From: Closterium sp. NIES-65
Lineage: Eukaryota; Streptophyta; Zygnematophyceae; Desmidiales; Closteriaceae
Length of the DNA: 64,000 bases
Assembly (NCBI GenBank): GCA_948144175.1
Contig: CANXME010001453.1
Span: forward strand, 1,860,001-1,924,000
Reading direction: 5' to 3'
The notes under the pieces are model-generated. The model worked only from the letters and a program-made list of their open reading frames with translations, made no database searches and was not told the DNA's origin. Each line of letters opens with the position of its first letter. Within the stretch, counting starts at the first letter, position 1. A program made the position numbers and the translations under genes. This document shows positions 10,540 to 21,434 of this stretch, piece after piece.

Positions 10540-11926
10540 CTAGTAACAGACACCCTCATCACAAATAGACATAGCACACATGGCAGAAAGGATAGCATCA
10601 AAATCAAGATCATAGATGGCAACGCCCGCCCTAGACAGCTCGCCCCAGCGAGGGATCTCTGTGGCCTCCGGGACCTGGTGACGCCACGCGTCCGTCAGGC
10701 GGCCAAAGCAGCGCTGGGTGGGGTGCGCACCCCCACACTGCTCACCCGCTCGATCGCCGGTGCGCAGGACGTAGGTGCACGGACCAAAACCCCCACCCCG
10801 CTGGCGTGCAGTGTACCACTCACGGAGCTGCTGAGGTGACAGGGTCTCACGACCGCGCTGCTGCTGCTGGCGCGGACCACCACCGGAGCCACTCCTCTGC
10901 GTAGACCCGCGACCAGCTCCACCGCCACCCCCGCCGCCTCCGCCGCCTCCGCCGCCTCCTCCACCGCCGCCACCTCCGCCACCTCCACTCCCACCGCCAC
11001 CGCCGCCGCCGCCTCCGCCTCCACTGCCGCCACCGACACCTCCACCCCCACCACCACTCCCACCGCCACCCCCACTCCCCCCGCCGCCTCCACCTCCACC
11101 TCCACCGCCCCCGCTCGCTCCTCAAGTGCCCCTGCCCCCCTTGCCCTTGCCAGAGCGGCGTCTCCCGCTAGGGGCGGACGGCGCACCGACCGACTCAAGA
11201 CCAAGGAGGTCGGCCGCAGCAGCAGAGGCAACAGAGGGCAGAAGGGGGGAGGGGGAACACCCCTCAAAGATGGGGGTGCGCGGGTCACCACGAGAGGCCC
11301 CATACAGCGACTATGCTTTTCTCGGCCGCTAGGAGGGACTTCTTGAGGAGGTCAACAATGAGAGTGGTGGGACAGACTAAGAGGAAGTGGTCCCTGACTA
11401 CGCGAAGGGAGTAAGTAAGGCGAGTGACTATGTAGTAGAGAGTGATATACATGGGGGGGGGGGGGTTCTTGGTGCAGAACTCAGCAGGAAGCGCAGCGCG
11501 GTAGCGAGTGTCACTAGTGCGGAGGTGCGTAATGAGGTCAGCGATTGTGGGAAAGGCAGTAAGGTCAGGGAAGAGGTACGGTAGCATGAGACGGCTCAGT
11601 GCAGCAGTGGCAGGGGAGGAGTAGCGCGCAACTACAGCGTCGTACAAGGTCTGAGCACTCTTGTACTGACTAAAGTCCGCACACTCAGTGGTAGGCAGGT
11701 GGCGACGCACAGCAAGATGTGCAGTAGCATCGCGCGTGGCCCACTGGGAACGAACAGTGGCGTCAGCGTCAGCAGCAGGGGCAGGGGAGGCGCCAGAGGT
11801 GAGGTCAAAGAGGGAGAGACCGTCTGCCCTATTGCACTGTAGGAAAAGCTGCAGATCATCTACCCAGACCTAAAAGTCAATGGCCCGACCCTCAGCGTCA
11901 AAAGCGAGAACACTGGGGGTAGCCAT
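10540..11926 (-). pseudogene. Copia C gag with glycine-rich segment and Cys-His motif
   Basis: The start ATG at 11926 opens MATPSVLAFDAEGRAIDF but a TAG follows within about 20 codons. The capsid-like part continues (QYKSAQTLYDAVVARYSSPA, LTYSLRVVRDHFLLVCPTT). A C13 run at 11453-11465 keeps frame here, whereas copia F has C17. A glycine-rich repeat (about 11130-10890) precedes a Cys-His motif CTYVLRTGDRAGEQCGGAH near 10770. A region equivalent to DLDFDAILSAM follows, leading to the protease. Confidence 0.75.
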
Positions 11927-12918
11927 GACAGCAGTAGACTAGCAACACTATTTGTAGGATAGGGGCAGTGCAGCGACAGAAGCGCTGCTCTCACCAGACA
12001 GGGCGATTCGGGAGCTCAGTAGCACAGCAGCTCGGCAACACGGCGGCTCGGGCGACTCGGACGGCTTAGTAGCAACTGCGGCTCTGCGGCACCAGCGGCT
12101 GGGCTCCTCAGCGGCTCAGGCGGCTTGGGCGGCTCGGGCGGCTCGGGCGGCTCGGGCGGCTCGGGTGGAACGGGCGGCTCGGGCGGAACGGGCGGCTCGG
12201 GCTGCTTATCGGTGCGGGCGGCTTGGTGGCGTAGGGCGGCAGGGCCGCTGGTAGGGCGGCAGGTCTGCTGGTAGGGCGGTGAGGCCGCAAGGTAGGTGGC
12301 GGGGCTGCAGCGGGAGGGGCGGCGGGGCCGCAGCGAGAGGCGGCGGGGCCGCAGCGAGAGGGTCGGCGGGGCCGCAGCGAAGGGCGGCGGGGCCGCAAGG
12401 TGGGCGGCGGGGCCGCAGCAAGAGAGGCGGCGGGGCCGCAGCGAAGGGCAGCGGGGCCGCAGAGAAGGGCGGCGGGGCCGTAGAGAAGGGCGGCGGGGCC
12501 GCAGCGAAGGGCGGCGGGGCCGCAGCAAAGGGCGGCGGGGCCGCAGCGAAGGGTGGTGGGGCCGCAGCGAAGGGCGGCGGGGCCGCAGCGAAGGGTGGCG
12601 GGGCCGCAGTGAAGGGCGGCGGGGCCACAGTGAAGGGCGGCGGGGTCGCAGCGAAGGGCGGCGGGGCCGGGACAAGACGGCGCCTGGGCCGTAGGGCTAG
12701 GCGACAGGGCCGTAGGGCTAGGCGACGGGGCTGCTAGGGCGATGGGGCCGCTAGGGCGACGGGGCCGCTAGGGCGATGGGGCCGCTAGGGCGGCGCGACG
12801 CAGTCGCTAGGGCGGCTTGACGAGATGAGAGAGAGGAGCGCGACTCGGGCTGAGCGCGCTCCGGGCAGAAAAAGTTTCGACTTGGTGGGCCCTAGGCACA
12901 GTTCCCACTAGGGAACCT
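11927..12918 (-). repeat. Copia C leader: GC-rich tandem array
   Basis: Between the gag ATG and the PBS lies about 1 kb of leader. The core, about 12295-12670, is a tandem array of an 18-bp unit (on + GGCGGGGCCGCAGCGAAG), roughly 20 copies with variants. Long arginine- or proline-rich open frames on both strands here are a by-product of the 3n repeat and are not annotated as genes. Confidence 0.8.
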
Positions 12919-12929
12919 GCTCGATACCA

Positions 12930-13060
12930 TGAGAAAACCGAAACGAGAATGATTGAACTATGAATGAACTGAGTACAAGTACTAACCCTAATTGGGTTGT
13001 ACCCCTTATGGGCTACCCCCTTTTAGCCTACACAATAAGCACAAGCTATATGTTCTGACA
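12930..13060 (-). repeat. 5' LTR of copia C
   Basis: 131 bp, TGTCAGAACA at 13060 to TTTTCTCA at 12930, followed on the minus strand by the PBS-like TGGTATCGAGC (12929-12919). Its sequence is close to the LTR at 13685-13817, the 3' LTR of copia B, so both elements belong to one LTR lineage. Confidence 0.85.
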
Positions 13061-13485
13061 ACACCTTCAGCCTTGGCTCCGGCTCGATTTCGTGGCGGTC
13101 TACCCGCTTGTCTTCTATTCTCAGCTCCTGCTGTGAGGCTGAGAAGTACGCAAGGGCCATGGCTGCACAGGAGCTACACTGGCTCACCTACCTACTGACT
13201 GACCTAGGAGAGCCGCCTTGTTATCCTCCAGTTCTGTACGTAGACAACAAGGCCATGCTGGCCTTGCGTCAGGAGCACAGACTAGAGCACAAAACGAAGC
13301 TTATTGCTCTCCGCTACTTCCTGGCTCGTGAGCTGCAGCAGCGTGGTGAGTTCCGCCTCACCTACGTGGCCTCTGAGGCCAACACTGCTGATATCTTCAC
13401 CAAGGCCCTTCCACCTTGTGATCATCAGCGCTTCTGTACTTTGCTAGGTCTTGTGCCTACCTGGCCTCACTTGCTCACTTCTTGA
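13061..13485 (+). pseudogene. Copia B polyprotein, part 3 (RNase H C-terminal part and stop)
   Basis: Completes copia B after copia C. Recognisable RNase H segments are AMAAQELHWLTYLL, LYVDNKAMLALRQE with its aspartate, and SEANTADIFTKALPPCDHQR. It ends with TGA at 13485. The upstream motif CEAEKYARAM has Lys where functional copies read EIYA. This is the authentic polyprotein C-terminus, followed by about 200 bp of untranslated sequence before the LTR. Confidence 0.85.
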
Positions 13486-13684
13486 TCTTGTTTGTACTGT
13501 ACTATTTCTATACCTGCACTTGCTTGTTTACCTTTATATATATGATCTTGCATGTGAACTCGCCTTGTGGCCTTGCTCTTGTGCTCGGACTGTGTGGTGA
13601 CTTTGTGATCCACCCTTAGCTTGCTTTGCTTTGTTTGACTGGTCTTGTGACCACTTGTTCTCCCCCAATTTGCCTATGGGGATG

Positions 13685-13817
13685 TGTCAGACCATTATTG
13701 CTTATGCATCTGTGTAGGCTGTAGTGGGGTAGCCCATAAGGGGTACAACCCAATTAGGGTTAGCACTTGTACCGAAATGTTTCATAGTTCAATCATTCTC
13801 TCGTTCTAAACTTCACA
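13685..13817 (+). repeat. 3' LTR of copia B
   Basis: 133 bp from TGTCAGACCA to CTTCACA, preceded by the polypurine-like TATGGGGATG. It carries the shared core GTAGTGGGGTAGCCCATA and TACAACCC. Gypsy D sequence starts directly afterwards, so copia B was probably inserted in gypsy D. The corresponding 5' LTR is not identifiable. Confidence 0.8.
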
Positions 13818-14484
13818 CATATCAACGCCATCACGATGAAACGGGTTGTCACCACTGGAGCTCACGTGTACGCACTGGGTATAGCATTGGTAGGAGAAGC
13901 AGAGCAGCCGAGCAAATTTTCTGAAACTGTTGGCAGCGGTACCACCCGAACTACAGGAACCGTTGAAACGATACCCATGAATTTTTCCCGACGACTTATG
14001 AGAAGGACTGCCACCTCAGCGAGCACATGACCACCGCATAGAGTTAGAGCCAGGGGCACAGCCAGCTGTACAGTGACAATTCCGAGTGACACAGCCAGAG
14101 CCCAACAAACTGAGGAAGCAGTTAGATTACCTGTTAGAGAACTTCATCCGACCGAGCTCGTCACCGTTCGACGCACCGATACTATTCACACCGAAAAAGA
14201 CGGGGGTTTTTGCATGTGTATCGACTACAGAGCAATGAACAGTGTAACAGTCAAGTCGCGATACCCCATTCCCCGCGCCGACGAACTGATAGATCAACTG
14301 CGAACAGCACGAGTCTTTTCGAAAATTGACTTACGCGGAGGCTACTACCAGATTCGGGTCGAACCATCGGACTGCGTAAAAACAGCATTTAGAAATAGGT
14401 ATGGGTCATTCGAGTACACCGTGATGCCATTCGGGCTGACCAACGCACCGGCGACTTTTCAGATGACCATGAACGAGGCGTTTA
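13818..14484 (+). pseudogene. Gypsy D pol, part 1 (protease-RT junction and RT fingers/palm)
   Basis: After a decayed stretch with stops, the frame carries the classical gypsy RT start ([58 protein letters not shown]). It stops at 14484, where a protein-less LTR element is inserted (TSD GTTTA at 14480-14484). It resumes at 16068 with VYLDDILVYS, the RT catalytic motif. The 5' part of the element (LTR, gag) is not in the window. Confidence 0.9.
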
Positions 14485-16062
14485 TGTCAGAATGTTATAA
14501 TTATCTAGCTTGTAGCGGGGTGCTCTATAGAGAGTACAACCCTGTTAGAGTTTGCTATGTGTATCCCAACTGCTACTAGTGAAATCCTCTCTTCTTCATT
14601 CCTCATTTCTTCACATGCTATCAGAGCGACTACGCTCCTGGCCTTTGGGCCCACCTAACTGCTTCTGTTGCTACTCTGTGCTCTGCACGCTCCGTGGAGT
14701 GCCCCTCGCGCGACCCTTTCAGGCCCCTCGCGGCCCCTTCGCGGCCAGTCGTCGCCCTTCCAGGCCCCTCGCGGCCCCTTCGCGGCCCCGTCGCCACCCC
14801 TATCGGCCCTGTCGCCACCGCCAGCGGCCCCGTCGCCGGCCTCTCAGGCCCCTCGCGGCCCCTCCGCGGCCCCGTCGCCGTCGCCAGCGGCCCCGTTGCC
14901 GACCCTAGCGGCCCCGTCGCCGCCGCCAGCGGCCCCGTCACCGACCCTAGCGGCCCCGTCGCCGCCCCTATCGGACCCGTCGCCGCCTCCAGCAGCCCCG
15001 TCGCCGCCACTTGCGGCCTCATCGCCGCCCCCTTTTGGCCCTTCCTCGACCCTGCCCCGACCCCGCCCCGGCCATGCTTTGTCGCCAGTCGCGGCGCACC
15101 GGGGGCACGTGCACCACCCCCCCCCCTTTTCCCGTCGCTCGTCGCGGCTCCCTCGGAGGCCGCACGCGGCCCCCTCAGGTCGCCTGTCGAGGCGACCTGA
15201 GGGGCGACCTGGGGGAGGGGGGCGAGCGCCGCCCCTTCTGCCGCCTGTTTAGGAGCCCTAGGAGGCCGTGCGTCGCCACCCCCCCCCGTAAACCTCCCTA
15301 CCCGCCGTCCCGCCCTGCCCTGTGTTAGGGTCTTGGGGTGGCGAGTAGGGGTTGGCGGGCGTGTGGTCTCCCCTGCTCCTCCTCCTCCTCTGTCTCCCGC
15401 TGCTGCAGCTGCCGCTGAGGGGGGTGGGTTTGTGGGAGTCGACGGAGTGGTGCTAGGGGATGGGGTGTGAGTGGTGCAGCAGGGTGTGTGTGAAAGGGGG
15501 GTGCTTTTGGAGTAGAATAAGGGTTTGAGCAGGGGGTGTGTGTCGAGGGTGTGGGGCAGCTGGAGAAGGTTGTGTGGAGATAGCTGTCGTGTCGCCTGCA
15601 GCGTCTGTAGTCCGTCGCCCTTGCTTCGGTAGCCAGTGAGCCTGTTGCACCAGTCGCCAGTGGGTCCGTTGCTCCTGCCGCTCGTCTATAGCCGCGGAGC
15701 CAGTTACTCCAGTAGTCCGTCGCCCTTGCTTCGGTAGCCACAGAGTCAGCCGCTCCTGTGCCCGTGCCTCTACTACTTCAGTCGTTGCCTCCCATCTTCT
15801 CTCCCTCCACAGTTCCTCCTCCTCGTCACTTGCCCGCTGTGATTAACTCTAGCTTTGCTCCCTATTGTGAACTCTTGCTCTATACCTGCTTGCTCATTGT
15901 GTTGATTACACCCCACTTTGGCTATGGGGGTTTGTCAGAATGTTATAATTATTTAGCTTGTAGTGGGGTGCTCTATAGGAGTACAACCCTGTTAGGGTTT
16001 GCTATATGTATCCCAGCTGCTGCTAGTGAAATCCTCTCTTCTTCATTCCTCGTTTCTTCACA
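14485..16062 (+). mobile_element. Non-autonomous LTR retroelement (LARD-like), TSD GTTTA
   Basis: 1,578 bp with LTRs at 14485-14615 (131 bp) and 15933-16062 (130 bp), both TGTCAGAATG...TTCACA. A PBS TGCTATCAGAGC (14616-14627) and a polypurine tract GCTATGGGGGTT (15921-15932) are present. The 5-bp duplication GTTTA lies at 14480-14484 and 16063-16067. The interior is a GC-rich tandem leader (about 14690-15060) followed by non-coding sequence, with no gag or pol. It must be mobilised in trans. LTR divergence is higher than in the elements at 26912 and 37212, so it is older. Confidence 0.92.
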
Positions 16063-16067
16063 GTTTA

Positions 16068-18665
16068 GGCCGCTTTTAGATAGCTGTGTGTTAGTTTACC
16101 TCGACGACATCCTAGTTTATAGTCGGGATAAGCAGCAGCACTAAGCAGATCTGGAAGCAGTATTTAAGGTCTTAGACGAGCACAGATTAGTGACCAAGGG
16201 TTCCAAGTGCGAGTTCTTCCAGGATAGGTTAGAATTTTTTGGGCACGTTATTTCGGAGGCTGGAGTTGAAATCGACCCAAAGAAGTTGGACACGGTAAAG
16301 CGTGGCACCCCTCAACAAACATCCCGGAGCTGCAGGGCTTTTTAGGGTTCGTTAATTATGTGCGTTGGTTCGTCCCCGATATGGCACGGTTAACTGCCCC
16401 ACTGACGGATTTATTGCGAAAGGGGGTCGTTTTTACGTGGGGGGAGAAAGAGCATGCTGCCTTCTCTGCCCTGGAAAATGTTCTCTGTTCACCGTCTGTC
16501 CTGCGCATCGCCAACCCACACCGCCCATTCGAAGTAGTTACCGACGCAAGCGACATCGCCATCAGAGCCGTAATGCTACATGACTTCGGCAACGGCCTAC
16601 AGCCCATCGCATACGAGTCACGAAAACTGCATCTGCCCGAAAAAAGTTACCCGATACACGATCGCGAAATGCTTGCGATCATGCACGCATTCAAAGTGTG
16701 GCAGTGTTACTTGACCGGCACAGATGCGACAGTACAGACAGACCATAAATCACTACAGTATCTCCGCGCATAGCCACACCTCAACCCACGACAGATTCGC
16801 TGGCTCGATTTTCTCGAATCCAACTTTCACTACACGGTCACTTACAGAAAAGGAGCCTCAAACATTGCCGACGCGCTGACCCGCCCCACTGCCCAGATCC
16901 ACGCAATACTGCTTGCCCAGACAAGCCCACTACTGACAGGCCTATTTATCCACGGGTACCAAACGGATACATTCTTCACAGGAGGAAATTCGCAGCAGTT
17001 TGCAGCAGCAAAGGGAGTCTATTACGTTAAGACCGGGACCGACCGCATCTGGGTGCCTGCGTATACACTACTACAAGAATTTCTATTATAGGAGGCACAC
17101 GACGGAGTTACCTCGGGGCATTTCGAGGTAAAGAAAACACGGCAGCAGTTGCAGCGGCACTATTACTGGCCCGAAATGTTGACCGACGTACAACGACACG
17201 TGGCATCGAGTCCCACTTGCCAGCTCATGAAATCATCACGACAGCGGACAGTTGCAGCCGATACCACCTCCAGAGCGTGCTTGGTAGCAGGTGACGATGG
17301 ACTTTGTTACAGGGTTACCGACTGGAGCAAGTGGGAACGACGCGATCTTGGTCGTCGTCGATCGACTGACGAAGAAACAGCTCGCCTCTTCATCGCCACC
17401 ATCGTTCGATTACACGGGATACCAGCAGCGATCATCAGCGACCGCGACACGAAATTCACCAGCAACTTCAGGCGGAACCTGTGGCAGCAGTTCGGCACGC
17501 GACTGCAGTTCAGTTCATCATACCACCCCGAAACCGACAGACAGACACAACGGACAAATCAGACCATGGAACAGCTCATCCGGGCCACGTGCGACAACCC
17601 GACCACGTGGAAACAGCAACTGCCACTCATCGAATTCGCGTACAGCTGTCAGAATCCCAGCCACTAGACCACTAGGATAAGAGGGCTTGTTAAGTAGCGG
17701 GTCAGTGCCCCCATAACCCCTCAGGCAAACGTGCCTGTAACCCTTCCCTAGGATCATTCGGAGATCACCTGTGGACCTGTGACAACCCCCCGCACTGGGA
17801 TGCCCGAAGTGCATACACAAGGATTCGAACCCGAGACCTTCGCTCTGATACCATTATAGAATCCCAACCACTAGACCACTGGGATAAAAGGGCTTGTTAA
17901 GTAGTGGGTCAGTGCGCCCATAACCCCCCAGGCCAACGTGCATGTAACCCTTCCCTAGGATCATTCGGGGATCACCAGTGGACCTCTGACAACAACAACT
18001 CGCCATCCGCCACGACCCAACAGTCACCATTTTACCTAAACTACGGACAAGACCCGACAGTACCCATGACCCCAAATCCCGACAACACAGTGCCACGAGC
18101 ATAACAGTTCGCCAAAATATTACAAGCAGCACGGACCCGGGCAGCAGACGCAATAAAAAAATCCAACATCATCGCTAAACGTAACGCCGACCGCCACCGC
18201 AGACTTGTCACTTACCAGCCAGACGACTTACTGTTACTTGACACTCAGAACCTCCGACTGCCCATCACCCCAAAACTCCGCCTCCGATACTGCGGGCCAT
18301 TTTGCATAAGCCACATGATTACGTCCGTCACCGCCCACCTCCTCCTCCCTACTGACTGGTACGTCAGCCCCTCATTCCACGTCAGCCTGCTTTGCCCTTA
18401 CGTCCCGTCCACGAGCCAACTGCCACGCAATCGCCCAGCCAGCATGACACGACCGCCGACTGAACCAATCATCACCCCCGAGAAAATCCTGAGCCACAGA
18501 GTTTGTGACCCTCGAGGAGCCCGAAGGATCGAGTTCCTGATCCGCTGGAAAGACCGTACACCCACCGAAGACAAATGGGTTCCCCTGGACAGAATCGAAA
18601 ACCACCCCGTCCTCACTGAGTATATGCACAGCCGAAATTTCAGGAATGTACACGTGCTTTCGTAA
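16068..18665 (+). pseudogene. Gypsy D pol, part 2 (RT end, RNase H, integrase, chromodomain)
   Basis: Begins after the TSD with the RT motif VYLDDILVYS. RNase H follows (FEVVTDASDIAIRAVML, TVQTDHKSLQYL) with a TAG at about 16773. The integrase zinc domain has lost a cysteine (SPTCQ instead of CxxC). The core keeps DFVTGLP and SDRDTKF, but the expected catalytic Glu in the TDGQTERTN region reads Gln (DRQTQRTNQ). A TRIM interrupts the EFAYNNN segment at 17647-17991. A chromodomain follows (EKILSHRVCDPRG, EFLIRWKDRTP, about 18480-18640). Internal stops (about 16141, 16342, 17091) and a deletion near 17370 make it a pseudogene. Confidence 0.88.
17647..17991 (-). mobile_element. TRIM (miniature LTR element), copy 1, TSD ACAAC
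   Basis: 345 bp, no coding capacity. Minus-strand order: 138-bp LTR (17991-17854), PBS TGGTATCAGAGC (17853-17842), about 57 bp interior, G-rich polypurine tract (GCGGGGGGTT, 17794-17785), 138-bp LTR (17784-17647). It splits the gypsy D integrase codons for EFAYNNN, and the flanks ACAGC (17642-17646) and ACAAC (17992-17996) are a one-mismatch 5-bp TSD. The LTR end reads GGTCTAGTGGTTGGGATTC, like a tRNA D-arm/A box, and GGGTTCGAATCC just inside the PBS is a perfect tRNA B box. Confidence 0.9.
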
Positions 18666-18694
18666 GGAGGACCTCCTTAGGGGGGGGGGGGTAG

Positions 18695-19027
18695 TGTAAG
18701 GAAAAATCCTTTTCCTTACTTCGCGTCCCCGCTCAGTGCGTACACCACTGTAGCACCACAGTCAGCACCGTTACCACTCGCAACCCTCGCATCGAAAATC
18801 CTCCCGCCACCTTCGCACGTAGCACCCCGGCTCGGCGGGTAACCCGCGCTCCGGGCCTCCGCTTCGACAATTCCCCAAACCTCACTCCCAGGCCCGTCGC
18901 GCGACAACCACAGTTCATTACCGTTACCACTCTAGTTTTGCTATATATTCTTCGCTCATGCCTTCGCTCATTGTACTCTTGATTTGATCGTGCAATTCTC
19001 GCTCTTCACTCAATTGCACTCGTAACA
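18695..19027 (+). repeat. Probable 3' LTR of gypsy D
   Basis: Follows the chromodomain stop and a purine run (G12 at 18680-18691, then TAG). It starts TGTAAGGAAA and includes a TATATATTC box near 18943. The end at CGTAACA (19027) is chosen because it is a plausible CA terminus; with no second copy in the window it is uncertain. Confidence 0.55.
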
Positions 19028-19689
19028 AAGTCATTCCCAACTCTAACTCTTCCTAATTTGTGTTCAAAGACTATAGTGGCTGCCATAGTGCCGTTCGTTC
19101 AAACTAATGTTGCGTCATCAATACTTGACTAAATTGTGCGATCTAAATTGTTTATTGTAGGCGAGATTAAGACACTCCAAATCCAATTTGAATCAGGCCA
19201 TTTGAAGGTGTGACTAGAACGCTATGAACGTTTGAAGCCGCTATGCAGAAATCCGACTGTGCACTCTATCTTTCGTTTTAGGTACATCTGAGCCTACTGT
19301 GACTATAATATTACCATGGCGTCCACTAGTGTTCTACAGCAGCAGGGACAGCATCAGCAGCAGTTCCTGCAGTGGGGAACTCATCAGCAATAATGGCGCA
19401 CTCAGCAGTAGTGGCGCTCTCAGCAGCAGTGGTGCCCTCAATAGCAGTGGCACTCTCAGCAGCAGTGGGGCCCTGGTGGTTTGGAGAGCATCGGCCTGGA
19501 CAGCTGCAGGGCTAGTCGTGATGGCTGAGACGTTGGACCCTGCCAGTAGCGGATCGTGACTGGCCCTCGTGCTGGCACTACTTGCTAGCGGCCTGACCAC
19601 TCTGCACTGCGCTGCTACAGCTGCCTCGACGACCTTTACGGTAAGCATTTTGGGCCTGACTCGGCTCCCCTGATCTGGCCCAGTATGTC
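19028..19689 (+). other. Decayed interval between gypsy D LTR and copia E
   Basis: AT-richer non-coding sequence to about 19310. This is followed by an ATG at 19316 and a CAG/CAGTGG-rich stretch (19335-19480) with many stops, possibly a degenerate copia gag or Gln-rich segment. No intact gene or terminal repeat was found. Confidence 0.4.
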
Positions 19690-21290
19690 TCGTAGTGGTT
19701 ACCATGTGTTGGATATGTCTATGGATGCTATCTATTCTATCACGTATGGATCTCTTGACTTACGTGTACCCAGCTTAGGAGCTTTGTCTGTTGCTAGTGT
19801 AGGTGCTTGTGCTTCTAGTGCCGGTGCTTGAGTAGTTACTAGTGCAGCTATGACGACCGCTGACGCCTCACTCTTCTTTACGATTGACTCTTAAGCATCC
19901 AAGTGCTTCTTCTGCGACCACACCACTATCACACCTCTTGCTATTCCGGTCCCAATTGCTCTAGCTGATCCTACTTCAGGACCAGTTGTTCTACCACCCT
20001 CCCGTGCCCGGCTGTCCCCTCTTGTGTCCTCACTGGTCTCTACATCCCCTCGTTCTCGCGGAACTTGGTGGGTTTTGGATACCTTTAGGACCATGGGATC
20101 ACATTCATTTTTCCTACGCACGAGGAATGCGATATGTATGGACGCTTCCCCTTGGGCAGTTCTTGCCACGTTCACCAGAGAGCCCCACTCAGGTCCTTTT
20201 GTCCTGCACACTCCGCTCCCCCAGGTGGCTCCGTCTGGTCTGGTTAATGCAGCCAGTCAAGTAGTTGCCTCCGGCCAGGTTGCTGCATCTTGCTCTTGTC
20301 GATCACCCTCCCACCTGATATTTTTGTGGCACCACCGTCTAGGTCACCCGACCCTTCCACGCCAACATAGCATGGCCAGCCAGCATCTTGTCTCAGGTCT
20401 CCCGCGGATCTTTGAGTCGCCCCCTTGCTCGTATGCGCCGACGTGCACTCCTTGCATCAAGGGTAGGCTGCGTGCCGCACCTCACTCCTCCCTTCGTCTG
20501 ACCACCGCTCCCTTCCAGACCCTCCACTTGGACGTCTGGGCCCCAACCCCTCGTCTTGAACCCGAGCGAGAGCGCCACTTCCTCATGGTCGTTGACAACT
20601 ACTCCAGGTACACGATGGTGTTTCCTCTCGCAAAGAAGTCTGAGGTGACTTCTATGCTGATCCGGTGGCTCTTGGCCACTGAGGGCACTCGTGGTATTCG
20701 CGTTAGTTGTCTCCACTTCAACCATGGGGGTGCGTTTTGCTCCAACGCACTTGCCGGATTCTGCAGCGAGCAGGGCATCACACAGTCCTCGACGCTTCCG
20801 GGGTCCCCATAGTAGAATGGGGTTACTGAGTGCCGCATTGGCTTGGTCATAGAGATCGCCCGCACCTCCATGATTCATGCCCGTGTGCCCCATTTTCTGT
20901 GGCCCTACACAGTTCTCTACACCGCCGACCAGCTAAACCTTTGGCCTCGTGTCTCACGACCAGGAGACTCACCAACCAGTCTTTGGACTGCGTCGGACAC
21001 GTCTGGGGCTGCCTTGCGCTTGTCCGCGACACCTCTGCAGATAAGCTCTCGGCCTGCGTCATCCCCTGTGTCTTACTTGGTTTCCCGGTGGACGCTCCTG
21101 ACTTTGCATTTTAACATCCTCCCCTCCACGTTCCCTCGACTCCCGTCACGTCCGGTTTGACGAGTAAGTGTCATACTACGCTCACTACCCCTCTCAAGGT
21201 CTCCCAGTTCCCCCTCCCCCCCTCTTCCTCGCCCCCTCTCGTCCTCCTGCTCCTGCTCCCCGGGTACCCCCCCCCCCCCTCCCCACCCCT
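19690..21290 (+). pseudogene. Copia E fragment (end of gag, protease, integrase)
   Basis: Related to copia G: the stretch 19730-19830 parallels copia G 43745-43855, ahead of a protease motif (FFTIDS, then a stop, near 19890). The pre-integrase domain (LWHHRLGHPTLPRQ, CTPCIKGRLRAA) and integrase core (LHLDVWAPTPRLEPERERHF, VVDNYSRYTMVFPLAKKSEV) lie on one frame, 20024-20812. In copia G the next catalytic motif is HSDRGGEF. Here it reads HFNHGGAF, so the catalytic Asp is lost. It ends in poly-proline codons where an inverted LTR is joined at 21291. RT and LTRs are missing. Confidence 0.82.
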
Positions 21291-21302
21291 GCTCTGAGAC
21301 CA

Positions 21303-21434
21303 TTTCAAGAGTGATGCATAGCGGAATGATAATGACTAGCAAGATGGGAGATATAAACCCCAAACCTAGAAAATGTTGTACTCCTTACAGCCCCACTCAC
21401 TATAGCCTATCAACACAATGTATAATATTTGACA
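21303..21434 (-). repeat. Isolated copia LTR with PBS (minus)
   Basis: On the minus strand it starts TGTCAAATATT at 21434 and runs 132 bp to a PBS-like TGGTCTCAGAGC at 21302-21291. It is the same family as the LTR at about 62853-62984. Only the LTR and PBS remain, because copia E sequence begins immediately beyond the PBS. Confidence 0.75.

Larger units (their letters stand above)
6811..13060 (-). mobile_element. Copia C: 3'-truncated element on the minus strand
   Basis: From right to left: LTR (13060-12930), PBS (12929-12919), a GC-rich tandem leader, gag from 11926, protease, integrase, a repeat-rich linker, and reverse transcriptase ending at 6811 inside the conserved MVQQ segment. RNase H, PPT and 3' LTR are missing. 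It interrupts copia B between 6810 and 13061 with loss of about 40 bp of host sequence. Many stops and frameshifts show it is dead. It belongs to the same family as copia F. Confidence 0.85.

Noticed and set aside
12016..12737. 219-codon RPRRPSLRPRR frame and its opposite-strand counterparts
   Set aside because: They arise from the 18-bp tandem unit of the copia C leader and carry no gene features.
646..13817. A single copia element with 5' LTR at 646 and 3' LTR at 13685
   Set aside because: The two LTRs belong to different families by sequence, so they are not a pair.
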